From Lachnospiraceae bacterium (GTDB lineage Bacteria > Bacillota > Clostridia > Lachnospirales > Lachnospiraceae), in NCBI GenBank assembly GCA_009774375.1, contig VSNO01000158.1, positions 1 through 9,826 on the forward strand: 9,826 bases of DNA, read 5' to 3'. The stretch's first letter is position 1, and every line of letters begins with the position of its first letter. Made by a program: the position numbers and the translations under genes. A model generated the notes under the pieces. The model saw only the letters and a program-made list of their open reading frames with translations. It did no database searches and was not told the DNA's origin. This document shows, piece by piece, positions 1 through 6,897 of the stretch.

Positions 1-74
1 ATAAGGCGATTTTCAAAGCGTTTAATATGAAAGTCCCGGTCCCCTCCTCGTTATAATTCAATGCGGAATTTAGG

Positions 75-857
75 ATGGAATTTAACGGAAAGGAAAGGCT
101 CTTTTTCAAAGAGGGGGACATCACCTGTATCCCGCGCAATATCCCCCACACGACATACAGCTCCCCGGACACCCAGAGCCATTGGTCATATCTGTTTTTG
201 AACACACAGGAGCTGTTCAAGAATATGGCGCCCCAGATCCGCGGGTTTGACCTGTCGCTGAGCGCTTACAAGGAATACAGGCACATTCTGAGCCGCGAGG
301 AGTATCCCTATATCTACGATCTCACGGCGATGATCATACGCGAGATCGAAGACCAGCAGCCCCAGTACCAGGAGAGCGCCATGGGGCTCCTGTTGTCGCT
401 GTGCATCCAGCTCGACCGGATCCAGAGCAAGGGCGGCCTCGAGGCCACGCTCACGAGCCGGCCTCCCGAGAATGCCATGGTACTCTCGCCGGTTCTGGAC
501 TACATAGAAGACCATTATGCCGAACAGTTTGACATGAATTATCTCGCTGACATCTGCTGTCTGAGCCCGACGCATTTCAGACGGCTCTTCCACTCGATCA
601 TCGGTACCAGCCCGCTCGATTTCCTGAACCACACGCGCATCACCAAGGCGTGCAACCTGCTGCGCAGCACGGAGCACTCGATCCTTGACATCTCTGAGAT
701 GGTCGGCTTCCGCTCCGTGTCCAGCTTCAACCGGCACTTCATGGAAGCCATGCAGATCACGCCCAGGGACTACCGCAACGAGACGCTCCAGACCAAGGCC
801 AATCAGGAAAAAATGGCGATCATGGACTACACAGGGTGGATGTACCCGGAGAAGTAG
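75..857 (+). CDS. AraC-family transcriptional regulator, N-terminus possibly truncated
   Basis: A DNA-binding regulator of 260 residues as read from this ATG. The C-terminal half is a clear AraC/XylS double helix-turn-helix, about residues 138-237. The first HTH is near 152-173 (LADICCLSPTHFRRLF) and the second near 203-225 (ILDISEMVGFRSVSSFNRHF), followed by the family-typical ITPRDYR. Residues 1-45 match the second half of the AraC cupin sensory domain (FKEGDITCIPRNIPHTTYSS). The first cupin strands, which normally carry the His-rich ligand-facing segment, are missing. An in-frame TAA at 54-56 closes the frame upstream, and ATG 75 has no good ribosome site (only AGG directly abutting it). 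The real start is therefore uncertain: the gene may be 5'-damaged or truly short. It converges on the YhcG remnant, with only 6 nt between stop codons. Its effector is unknown. By family knowledge it would act on a nearby operon, and the ABC exporter pair is the obvious candidate (inference). Confidence 0.82.
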   Translation: MEFNGKERLFFKEGDITCIPRNIPHTTYSSPDTQSHWSYLFLNTQELFKNMAPQIRGFDLSLSAYKEYRHILSREEYPYIYDLTAMIIREIEDQQPQYQESAMGLLLSLCIQLDRIQSKGGLEATLTSRPPENAMVLSPVLDYIEDHYAEQFDMNYLADICCLSPTHFRRLFHSIIGTSPLDFLNHTRITKACNLLRSTEHSILDISEMVGFRSVSSFNRHFMEAMQITPRDYRNETLQTKANQEKMAIMDYTGWMYPEK

Positions 858-863
858 CGACTT

Positions 864-1005
864 CTATGCCTTCTTTTTCCTATTACGCTGCGCTATGGGA
901 CATCTGAATGCTTTGTACATTGCAGGCGACATTTCTGGGAAATCTTCATCAAACTGAATTTCCCGTTCTGCCGCCGCCCTGACTTCCTCCACAGGCTTTA
1001 TTCAT
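864..1005 (-). pseudogene. Small hypothetical ORF, apparently frameshifted, downstream of the YhcG remnant
   Basis: On the minus strand, the frame ending at TAG 864-866 is open from 1001. It encodes a protein-like peptide with an acidic middle (EIQFDEDFPEMSPAMYKAF) and a basic end (RNRKKKA). No start codon in that frame has a ribosome site, and the best available is GTG 990-992. An ATG at 1003-1005 overlaps the stop codon of the old YhcG tail by 8 nt. It would join the same peptide, as MNKPVEEV..., if one A of the AAA at 997-999 were removed. The simplest reading is a 46-codon gene, translationally coupled to the YhcG gene, carrying a one-base insertion. That is inference. The family was not recognised. 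The size, the acidic-then-basic layout and the position beside a YhcG-type gene would suit a small antitoxin-like or accessory protein, but no motif proves it. Confidence 0.4.
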
Positions 1006-1841
1006 CGTTTTCGTCAAGCAGTTTCTTCAAATCTTCAATATCCGGCAGGGCTTTCCGCACCAAAGGCATCCAGGTGATACTGGTTGCGAATAAATGCAAA
1101 GTCTTTTCCGAAAGTCAGAATGAAATTCTTTACATTATGAATAATAGCATTTTCCACGACCTTTTCATCAATATCAGCTTTTTCCCTGACATTCAACTCC
1201 TCCACATTGATATAGTCAAGCAAATATTCATCTTTGAATACTCCTATAGCTTTTAGTGCCTGCTGCCCTGCGGGAAGTGTCCGCGCAAAGTTGTTTGACA
1301 AATTCCCCTGATGATGGTAATCATCTGCGGTAAGACTACTTTTCAATGCTTCCACAGTAAAATGCTCATTGGCACACCGCCTGATATAAAAAAGACGTTC
1401 TTCCAAATTTTTTATTTTTCCAAGTATCACTCTGTGATGAGTGAACCCTATATGCAGAAATGCGTCTATCGGAAAATCCTGGCAATTTGGAACTTGCAAG
1501 TTCCAAATTAACTGAATTGCAGTTTTTTCTTCAACATTCTTTTCGGATTGTCCAATAAAATCCAGCATTTTCCATTCTTCATAAAATGTCCGCATATACC
1601 GAAGATTTCGAGATGTAAATCCCCGAAGCCCAGGCATCTCTTTATCCAATTGTTCACTGATAAAGTCAATCGCGCCTTTACCCCAGAATCCGTTCCGGGA
1701 ATTTAAGGATATGTATTTGCCAATGCCGTAATAGAGCATCAGCTGTTTCTCGTTCACGGCTCTTGCAGCGTCATATTGGCTTTGTAATATTGCCGTTTTT
1801 ATTGCCTTGACGGCTTCATCATAATTCTGTTCCCCGCTCAT
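998..1841 (-). pseudogene. yhcG: DUF1016/YhcG-family PD-(D/E)XK nuclease, internally deleted and frameshifted
   Basis: The intact frame gives 268 residues ending at TGA 1035-1037. The start ATG 1839-1841 follows a good ribosome site (AAAGGGAG, 8 nt spacing). Residues 1-240 match the DUF1016 N-terminal domain, including GLRGFTSRNLRYMRTFYEEW (71-90) and LEERLFYIRRCANEHF (146-161). Residues 241-260 (ILTFGKDFAFIRNQYHLDAF) are the first strands of the C-terminal nuclease domain. The frame then turns to AESPAGY and stops. In the next frame, from 1060 to TAA 998-1000, the sequence reads VRKALPDIEDLKKLL followed by DENDE, which looks like the normal end of this family. About 100 residues carrying the acidic and ExK catalytic positions are therefore gone, and the join at about 1058-1061 is out of frame. 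Full-length relatives have about 340-380 residues. The gene is AT-rich compared with the ABC genes beside it. A shortened N-domain protein could still be made from the intact promoter. Confidence 0.82.
1484..1509. repeat. 26-bp perfect palindrome inside the YhcG coding sequence
   Basis: The 26 bases are identical to their reverse complement with no mismatch. The left arm is AATTTGGAACTTG and the right arm is CAAGTTCCAAATT, with no spacer. The symmetry breaks at both flanks (C on the left, A on the right). It encodes IWNLQVPNC in the YhcG frame, and the opposite strand also reads NLQVPN. It lies within the N-terminal domain and far from any promoter. Function unknown. Confidence 0.9.
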
Positions 1842-1908
1842 AATTTATCTCCCTTTGAACAAAAGTTGTCATTTATGCGAATGGTATAAACCATAGTTTA
1901 CTGCTTCA

Positions 1909-1937
1909 AGTATAGCACATCTTTCCGCTGAAAACAA
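1909..1937 (-). promoter_or_regulatory. Sigma-A-type promoter for the YhcG remnant
   Basis: On the minus strand, -35 TTGTTT (1932-1937) and -10 TATACT (1909-1914) are separated by 17 bp. The -10 is extended by TGC (TGTGCTATACT). Transcription would start near 1902, leaving a leader of about 60 nt before ATG 1841. The leader contains a small inverted repeat, ATGGT-N4-ACCAT (1881-1894), that could be a weak operator or hairpin. The -35 lies only about 18 bp past the ABC stop codon and no convincing terminator separates them, so read-through from the ABC operon is possible. Confidence 0.7.
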
Positions 1938-1954
1938 TTGCCCAAAAGGCCTAT

Positions 1955-3775
1955 CTAGATGTAGTACTGTGCCTGTGCATCCCACAGTTCCCTGTACAGA
2001 CCTTCCTGCCGCTCCAGCTCCTCGTGCCTGCCGCGCTGAACCACCTTCCCCTTGTCAAATACAAGGATATCCTCACAGAAGCGGCACGAGGCAAGGCGGT
2101 GGGAGATATAGATCGATGTCTTGTTCCCGACCATCCTGTCAAAACCGGCGTACACCTCGCACTCGGACTCCGGGTCGAGCGCGGCAGTCGGCTCGTCCAT
2201 GATGACAAACGGAGCATCTTTGTATATGGCGCGCGCGATCGCGATCTTCTGCTTCTCGCCGCCAGAGAACGCCACGCCGTTTTCGTCAAATTCCTTTCCA
2301 ACACTGGTATCCAGTCCATCCGGCAGCGCGCGGTACCGCTCCCCCACTCCGGCTCTGTCCAGCGCATCGACTGCGCGCGCGCTGTCCACGTCAGATCCTG
2401 CCGCCACATTCTCCCCAAGCGGAAACGCAAACACCTGGAAATCCTGGAACACCACCGCAACCAGGTCCCAGTACTCTGCATAATCATATTTGCGGAGATC
2501 GATGCCGTTCACCCGGATCCAGCCCTCTGTCGGATCATAAAGGCGGCAGAGCAGTTTGATGAACGTCGTCTTTCCCGAACCGTTTTTGCCCACGATCGCC
2601 ATCTTCTCCCCGATCTCGAACTTAAGGCTCAGATCCCGGATCACATAGGCATCACTGCCCGGATACCGGAAGGACACATGGTCAAACTCCACCAGGAAAC
2701 GGTTGTCCCTGCGCTTTTCCAGCGGTATGCAGCCCTCGCGCTTGCGCTGCGGCAGCGCCATATAATCCAGATAATCTCCCGCAAACGCCACATTCCCGCC
2801 AAGCCAGCTCAGCACATACACGAGCCGTCCCATGCCCTCCGTGAATTTGAGGATACTCGCCGCATACGTGACGACACCGCCGACGCTGATCATGCCCGCA
2901 CAGGCGAGCAGCCCCGCAAACGCATAGACAAGAAACCCCGTCAACGCCGCGATCGTGCGCTGCGAAAAGATATTCAGGGTATTAAAATGCGCCATTTTGT
3001 CCACAACCGTCTTGATCCCCGCCGCCGACTCCTCAAACTCCCGCTCATACAGCCTCTGCTGTCTGCAGCTCCTCAGATCTTTCTGTTCCTCACAACCAGA
3101 TAAGATATCCAAGTAATACTTATTTTTTGCCTCACAGCCTGCCATCTCCTTCCTGGCGTCGGCCTCCCTCTCATGGAGATAGATCCCCAGTCTGAACTCG
3201 ACAAACACCAGCGCCAGTATGACAGCGACCAGCAGCACCGACAACAGCCACGAGCCTACAAATCCCTCCGACAGCGGATGGCTGCTGCGGACAAACATCG
3301 GAACGGCCACAAACACTGCCATGACCACCGTAACTGTAGCGTTCAGTATTTTATGCATCTGACTCAGCACACGCGCTGTGAGACTCCAGCCGCCCATGCG
3401 CTCGATCCTCTGGCGCATCTCGTGGACGTCGGAGTCCTCCAGATACTCGTAATCCATCTTCATGCTCTTCTGGTTCAGCGGACGAGCCTGGATCTCCTGC
3501 ATGTACTCGAGCTTTCTGTTAAAGAACATGGTCAGTACACCGTCAGCCGCCGCCAGCAGAAAGATACCGCCTACACCGGCTGTTATATCGTGCAGCATTT
3601 CCGAGAATTCCACCCCCGCATATGCCGCATCGACCAGCATTCCCATCAGGATGACGGATATAAATGGACGGATTCCCTTCACGACGGACAACCCGACCAT
3701 GCTGAACAGCACATCCTTATGGTTTTCTGCCAGATTCCCAAGCAGGGAACCGATCTTTTTCCAGTCTTTACTCAT
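1955..3775 (-). CDS. ABC exporter half-transporter, second of pair (TMD-NBD fusion)
   Basis: A 606-residue membrane-spanning ABC half-transporter, read from ATG 3773-3775 (MSKDWKKIGSLLGNLAENHK). This start has AGAGGT (3783-3788) 7 nt upstream and overlaps the stop codon of the preceding gene as ATGAGTAA. A longer in-frame start at 3817 lies deep in that gene and is less likely. The N-terminal part has hydrophobic spans near residues 22-52, 67-85, 145-162, 173-193 and 273-297, as in exporter transmembrane domains. The nucleotide-binding domain holds Walker A GKNGSGKT (396-403), Q-loop Q444, signature FSGGEKQ (503-509), Walker B FVIMDEP with D527/E528, D-loop AALDPES and H-loop H559. All catalytic positions are present. 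The signature has E in place of the common Q, as in the partner. It most likely forms a heterodimer with the 3768-5681 product in the cytoplasmic membrane. Substrate unknown: a peptide, lipid or drug are all possible. Confidence 0.93.
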   Translation of the reverse strand: MSKDWKKIGSLLGNLAENHKDVLFSMVGLSVVKGIRPFISVILMGMLVDAAYAGVEFSEMLHDITAGVGGIFLLAAADGVLTMFFNRKLEYMQEIQARPLNQKSMKMDYEYLEDSDVHEMRQRIERMGGWSLTARVLSQMHKILNATVTVVMAVFVAVPMFVRSSHPLSEGFVGSWLLSVLLVAVILALVFVEFRLGIYLHEREADARKEMAGCEAKNKYYLDILSGCEEQKDLRSCRQQRLYEREFEESAAGIKTVVDKMAHFNTLNIFSQRTIAALTGFLVYAFAGLLACAGMISVGGVVTYAASILKFTEGMGRLVYVLSWLGGNVAFAGDYLDYMALPQRKREGCIPLEKRRDNRFLVEFDHVSFRYPGSDAYVIRDLSLKFEIGEKMAIVGKNGSGKTTFIKLLCRLYDPTEGWIRVNGIDLRKYDYAEYWDLVAVVFQDFQVFAFPLGENVAAGSDVDSARAVDALDRAGVGERYRALPDGLDTSVGKEFDENGVAFSGGEKQKIAIARAIYKDAPFVIMDEPTAALDPESECEVYAGFDRMVGNKTSIYISHRLASCRFCEDILVFDKGKVVQRGRHEELERQEGLYRELWDAQAQYYI

Positions 3776-5681
3776 CGAACACACCTCTTCTCTCCGCCCT
3801 CGCCTCATAAGCGTCATCCATCAGCTCACTTCTGCGTTTCCGCTCACTCTCTTCCTTATAGTACTGGCTCTGTATCTCAAAAAGCTCCGCATAGCGCGTC
3901 CTGCCCGCAAGCAGGCTCTCGTGCGTTCCCTCCTCGATGATCTCCCCGTGCTCGAGCAGCAGAATCCGGTCGCAGAACCGGGTGCTCGACAGGCGGTGCG
4001 AAATATATATGCTCGTCCTGCCCTCCATCGACTTGCCGTAATTCAGATACAGCTCGTTTTCCGCGATCGGATCCAGTGCGGCTGTCGGCTCGTCGAGAAT
4101 GACCAGAGGCGTATTTTGATACAATGTTCTTGCAAATAACAGGCGTTGTTTTTCACCGCCCGAGAAATCCGCCGCCGTCTTGTTGATCTCCCTGACCAGC
4201 GGCGTCCTCCCCTTTTCCGTCAGTCTTTCGTAGACGGACTCAAAATTCGAGAGCTTCAATGCCTGCTCCAGCTGTTTCCTGTCGATCTCATCCGGATCCT
4301 GTCCTGTCAGGTTTTCATCCAGCGACAGTGCCATCATCGTGGAATCCTGAAACAGCACAGACACCAGACTGTAGTATTCGTCCCTGCTAAACTGTTCGAT
4401 CGGAATATCATTGAGCAGGATCTCCCCCTCCGTCGGATGGTAAAATCCGCACATCAGTTTGACCAGCGTCGTCTTTCCGGCACCGTTCAAACCGATCAGC
4501 GCGATCTTTTCACCCGGCCGGATCACGACACTGATATTTTTCAGAGTCGGCTGCCCACTGCCCGGATATGTAAATGACACATTCCGGAATTCCAGCTTCA
4601 CCGGATCCTTCCGGATCTGCTCCATCCGCGCCGCGCCGATGCCCTCACCGCGGTTCCAGCGGTCCTCCACCTCCAGAAACTCCCTGAGATAACTGATGGA
4701 TGCACTTGTGTTGTTAAAACTCATCACCTGGCGCAGCATCTCTTCGAAGTAAAGGGAAAATCCACTCACCAGACCGATGTAGAACACAAACTCCGCCGCC
4801 GTGATCTCTCCGACTGCAAGCATGTGTGCCAGCAATCCGAATGCAGCGCCGTCCACGAGCAGCTGCAGCAGCGCGTGCGACAGGTTGCGGAACGTATACC
4901 AGTCGTGGATAATCCCGTAAACCCTGCCGATCTCCTGCAGCGCTTCGTCATATTTTTCCAGAAACCAGTCCATCAGGTGATAGATGCGGATATCCTTGCC
5001 CGCCGCGCTGTCTGTCGCCTGCGCCGTGATATAGCCCGACTTTTTCGCGGAGAGCGCCAGTTTCTCATAATACTGTGCATGCTTCTTCCGCGCGACGGCG
5101 AGCAGCCAGAGACTCACGCTGACAGAGAACATCGTGATGAGGAGCAGGAGCACACTCCTGCGCATCAGCAGGATTCCATAGACCACGACGCCTGTCAGGA
5201 AGGACAGAAACTGCGGGAACGCCACGACTGCGTTCGACACCCCCTGCCCAAAGCGCGCCACGCGCCAGGCATTTCCCGACACCTTCTGAAACGCCTCATC
5301 CTCGAGATAGTCATAATCCACATCCATGATCTTGCGGACAAACTTTTTCGCGTAATGGTTGCAGATGAAGCTTCCCTCCAGTTCACAGTACTCGAGCATC
5401 ACCTCGAACGCCGCGTTGCCGAGCCACATGACCACGCAGATCACCACCAGCTCCAACATCAGCCGCGATATCCCGATCTGCGCCGTCAGATCAGACACTA
5501 ACCTCGACGGGAGATACGTGCCCAGAAGCGACGCCGCCACATTCGGAACCACCATCAGTAGCTGCGCCCAGAATAGCTTCTTGTCCCACTCCTTTGCCGA
5601 TCTCATGCTGTAGATGAAATTACTGAACAGCCCGTATTTACGCCGTTTCCTGTCCTCGAAAATATGTCCCATGTAGAGCAT
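3768..5681 (-). CDS. ABC exporter half-transporter, first of pair (TMD-NBD fusion)
   Basis: A 637-residue ABC half-transporter. ATG 5679-5681 follows GGAGG with about 10 nt spacing. Hydrophobic spans lie near residues 35-57, 73-97, 155-173, 176-197, 269-290 and 296-312, fitting a six-helix exporter domain. The nucleotide-binding domain has Walker A GLNGAGKT (397-404), Q-loop Q445, signature FSGGEKQR (506-513), Walker B LVILDEP with D530/E531, D-loop AALDPIA and H-loop H562. Both ATP sites of the predicted heterodimer therefore look catalytically competent, unlike heterodimeric exporters with one degenerate site. The C-terminus carries an extra strongly charged tail of about 29 residues after the domain end (KEESERKRRSELMDDAYEA and on). 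The coding sequence of that tail holds the ribosome site and start of the next gene. The 8-nt overlap implies coupled translation and equal dosage. No leader peptide or C39 peptidase domain is present, so a specific bacteriocin role is not supported. Confidence 0.93.
   Translation of the reverse strand: MLYMGHIFEDRKRRKYGLFSNFIYSMRSAKEWDKKLFWAQLLMVVPNVAASLLGTYLPSRLVSDLTAQIGISRLMLELVVICVVMWLGNAAFEVMLEYCELEGSFICNHYAKKFVRKIMDVDYDYLEDEAFQKVSGNAWRVARFGQGVSNAVVAFPQFLSFLTGVVVYGILLMRRSVLLLLITMFSVSVSLWLLAVARKKHAQYYEKLALSAKKSGYITAQATDSAAGKDIRIYHLMDWFLEKYDEALQEIGRVYGIIHDWYTFRNLSHALLQLLVDGAAFGLLAHMLAVGEITAAEFVFYIGLVSGFSLYFEEMLRQVMSFNNTSASISYLREFLEVEDRWNRGEGIGAARMEQIRKDPVKLEFRNVSFTYPGSGQPTLKNISVVIRPGEKIALIGLNGAGKTTLVKLMCGFYHPTEGEILLNDIPIEQFSRDEYYSLVSVLFQDSTMMALSLDENLTGQDPDEIDRKQLEQALKLSNFESVYERLTEKGRTPLVREINKTAADFSGGEKQRLLFARTLYQNTPLVILDEPTAALDPIAENELYLNYGKSMEGRTSIYISHRLSSTRFCDRILLLEHGEIIEEGTHESLLAGRTRYAELFEIQSQYYKEESERKRRSELMDDAYEARAERRGVFDE
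3783..3788 (-). promoter_or_regulatory. Ribosome binding site deciding the start of the second ABC gene
   Basis: AGAGGT on the minus strand, 7 nt before ATG 3773-3775 and inside the end of the upstream ABC gene. It supports the MSKDW start over the longer in-frame alternative at 3817. Confidence 0.7.
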
Positions 5682-5716
5682 TGTACCCCAACCTCCGTTT
5701 CTGCTTTATTTTTATC

Positions 5717-5745
5717 AGTATAGCACACCGGGAGGTACTATTTCA
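5717..5745 (-). promoter_or_regulatory. Extended -10 promoter of the ABC operon, poor -35
   Basis: The minus strand reads TGTGCTATACT with -10 TATACT at 5717-5722, identical over 11 bases to the -10 region of the YhcG promoter. At 17 bp spacing the -35 position (5740-5745) reads TGAAAT, a weak match to TTGACA. A good -10, a weak -35 and tandem direct repeats just upstream together look like an activator-dependent promoter. Predicted +1 is near 5710, giving a leader of about 29 nt. Confidence 0.6.
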
Positions 5746-5750
5746 TTTTT

Positions 5751-5782
5751 TGCACGAATGGTGGCTCTCTCTGCACAAATGG
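5751..5782. promoter_or_regulatory. Tandem direct repeats, candidate activator site of the ABC operon
   Basis: TGCACGAATGG (5751-5761) and TGCACAAATGG (5772-5782) match at 10 of 11 bases and have a period of 21 bp, two helical turns. Relative to the predicted start near 5710 their centres are at about -46 and -67, directly upstream of the weak -35. AraC-family proteins bind paired half-sites at this kind of spacing and position. LytTR regulators also use about 9-bp direct repeats with a 21-22 bp period. Both regulator types are encoded in this window. The repeats themselves are seen directly; the binding protein is inference. Confidence 0.55.
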
Positions 5783-5836
5783 AAAACATTAAAGAACAAA
5801 ATCCTATCCTCAAAAAGGTACATATTCTCTAAAACC

Positions 5837-5880
5837 AAAAGAGCTCGAAATGGAATTTTACTCCCATTTCAAGCTCTTTT
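5837..5880 (-). terminator. Intrinsic terminator of the AAA/PD-(D/E)XK remnant
   Basis: Arms 5837-5853 and 5864-5880 form a 17-bp stem with a 10-nt loop, beginning 15 nt past TAA 5896-5898. In minus-strand RNA the only irregular position is a U-G wobble, and the 3' arm ends in UUUU with more U-rich sequence after it. In plus-strand RNA the same position is a C-A mismatch. The element is therefore best formed by transcripts of the minus-strand gene. Confidence 0.8.
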
Positions 5881-5895
5881 TGCTATCGATCATGC

Positions 5896-6863
5896 TTAGA
5901 CAACTGCCTCTACGATCACCTTATCCCCGATCCGAATCTCGCTGACTCCTGTTTGCTTATTCCTGTTAAAATTAAAACTGAGCAGATACCCTCTCTCTTT
6001 ATGATAATATTCCAGATAATCCGTGAGCTGTTTTTCACCTCTCTCATTGTACTCTGCACCATGCCATATTTTTAGTTCGATGACAAACTGCTCGCCGAGA
6101 TAATCCACGATCACGTCCGTGCGCCGCGCATCCCTGGTCTGCGCCTCAATATAGTAATTGCCTGTGCCGTTGATGATCGGCCTCAAAAACATCAGGAAAA
6201 TCTTCCGCCCATTGGCTTCCAGAAACTGATCATCATTTGCCCCATAAATGTCCACAAAATACTCCGCAAATTTTTTCAGTGTCATATCCATTTTTTAATA
6301 TTATATACTCCTGCCAGAATTACGGAATGAAAAATCGGCATCGTATCCCGCTTCAGGTAATAACCCCTTAACTGTGCCAGATAGTCTATAAACACCTGAT
6401 TGTCGCTCTCACTGTCAACCTCATCGATCATCAGTACGATTGGCTGCATACTGTTTTCACACATACTGCAAAGGCATTCAAAAAGCTTATCTAACCCACC
6501 ATCTGGACTATCCTGTCTAAAATCCAGCAGCATTTTCTGCAGCTGCTCTTTGCCTTCCGCTTCAATTCCACGAAACGCTATGGATAACTTTCTGGCAAAA
6601 GACTGCGAAAAAACTGCTCCGTTTGCAAAACTAGCTGTCTCAACTTCCTGAAAATCCAGCAGCAAAACAATATAATCCGCTTTTAAATACCGCTTCAATG
6701 CATTTAATACCGTAGTCTCCCCATACTGCCGCCCTTTATTGATAACAAAATACGCCCCCTCGTCTACGTACTCTTCCTTGATCCTTTTTAATCTGTCATC
6801 AAGCTTGACCATGTAATGACGCTGCGGATTGCAGGAACCTGTGACATTGAACTTGCGCCTCAT
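5896..6863 (-). pseudogene. AAA-ATPase/PD-(D/E)XK nuclease-like gene, middle deleted out of frame
   Basis: The two ends of one gene survive in different frames. The N-terminal part runs from ATG 6861-6863 (ribosome site GGAGGGGAAGG) to TGA 6282-6284, 193 residues. It has the AAA-ATPase-like fold start: NKGRQYGETT (42-51) at Walker A and PIVLMIDEVD (141-150) at Walker B, then the sensor-region text SVILAGVYNIK where it breaks. The C-terminal part, ATG 6289-6291 to 5896, 131 residues, has GTGNYYIEAQTRDARRTDVI and GEQFVIELKIW. Its E49, D59 and E72-x-K74 fit a PD-(D/E)XK nuclease core. Proteins of this family, common in gut Clostridia and Bacteroidetes, usually run to about 500-560 residues, so roughly 200 are missing at the join near 6284-6297. 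Walker A has glutamate (GAG) where lysine (AAG) is expected. The C-part ATG overlaps the N-part stop, so two separate polypeptides remain possible. The role of the intact family is not well established. Confidence 0.82.
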
Positions 6864-6897
6864 TTTCCTTCCCCTCCAAAACTGTATTTGTATAACC

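Noticed and set aside
1938..1950. A hairpin after the ABC operon (GCC-AAAA-type loop near AAAAGGCC) as a terminator.
   Set aside because: The stem is only 3-4 bp and overlaps the -35 region of the YhcG promoter, too weak to call.
2024..3103. A long plus-strand open frame (359 codons) opposite the ABC gene.
   Set aside because: It is the antisense shadow of a well-supported ABC half-transporter in G+C-rich DNA. The translation is His/Arg-rich low-information sequence with no domain motif and no ribosome site.
3776..3817. An N-terminal extension of the second ABC gene starting at 3817 (MTLMRRGRREEVCS).
   Set aside because: It would overlap the upstream gene by 50 nt, whereas ATG 3775 has a well-placed AGAGGT site and a classic 8-nt stop/start overlap.
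3768..5681. The ABC pair as a dedicated bacteriocin or lantibiotic exporter.
   Set aside because: There is no C39 peptidase domain, no precursor peptide ORF and no modification enzyme in the window. The substrate is left open.
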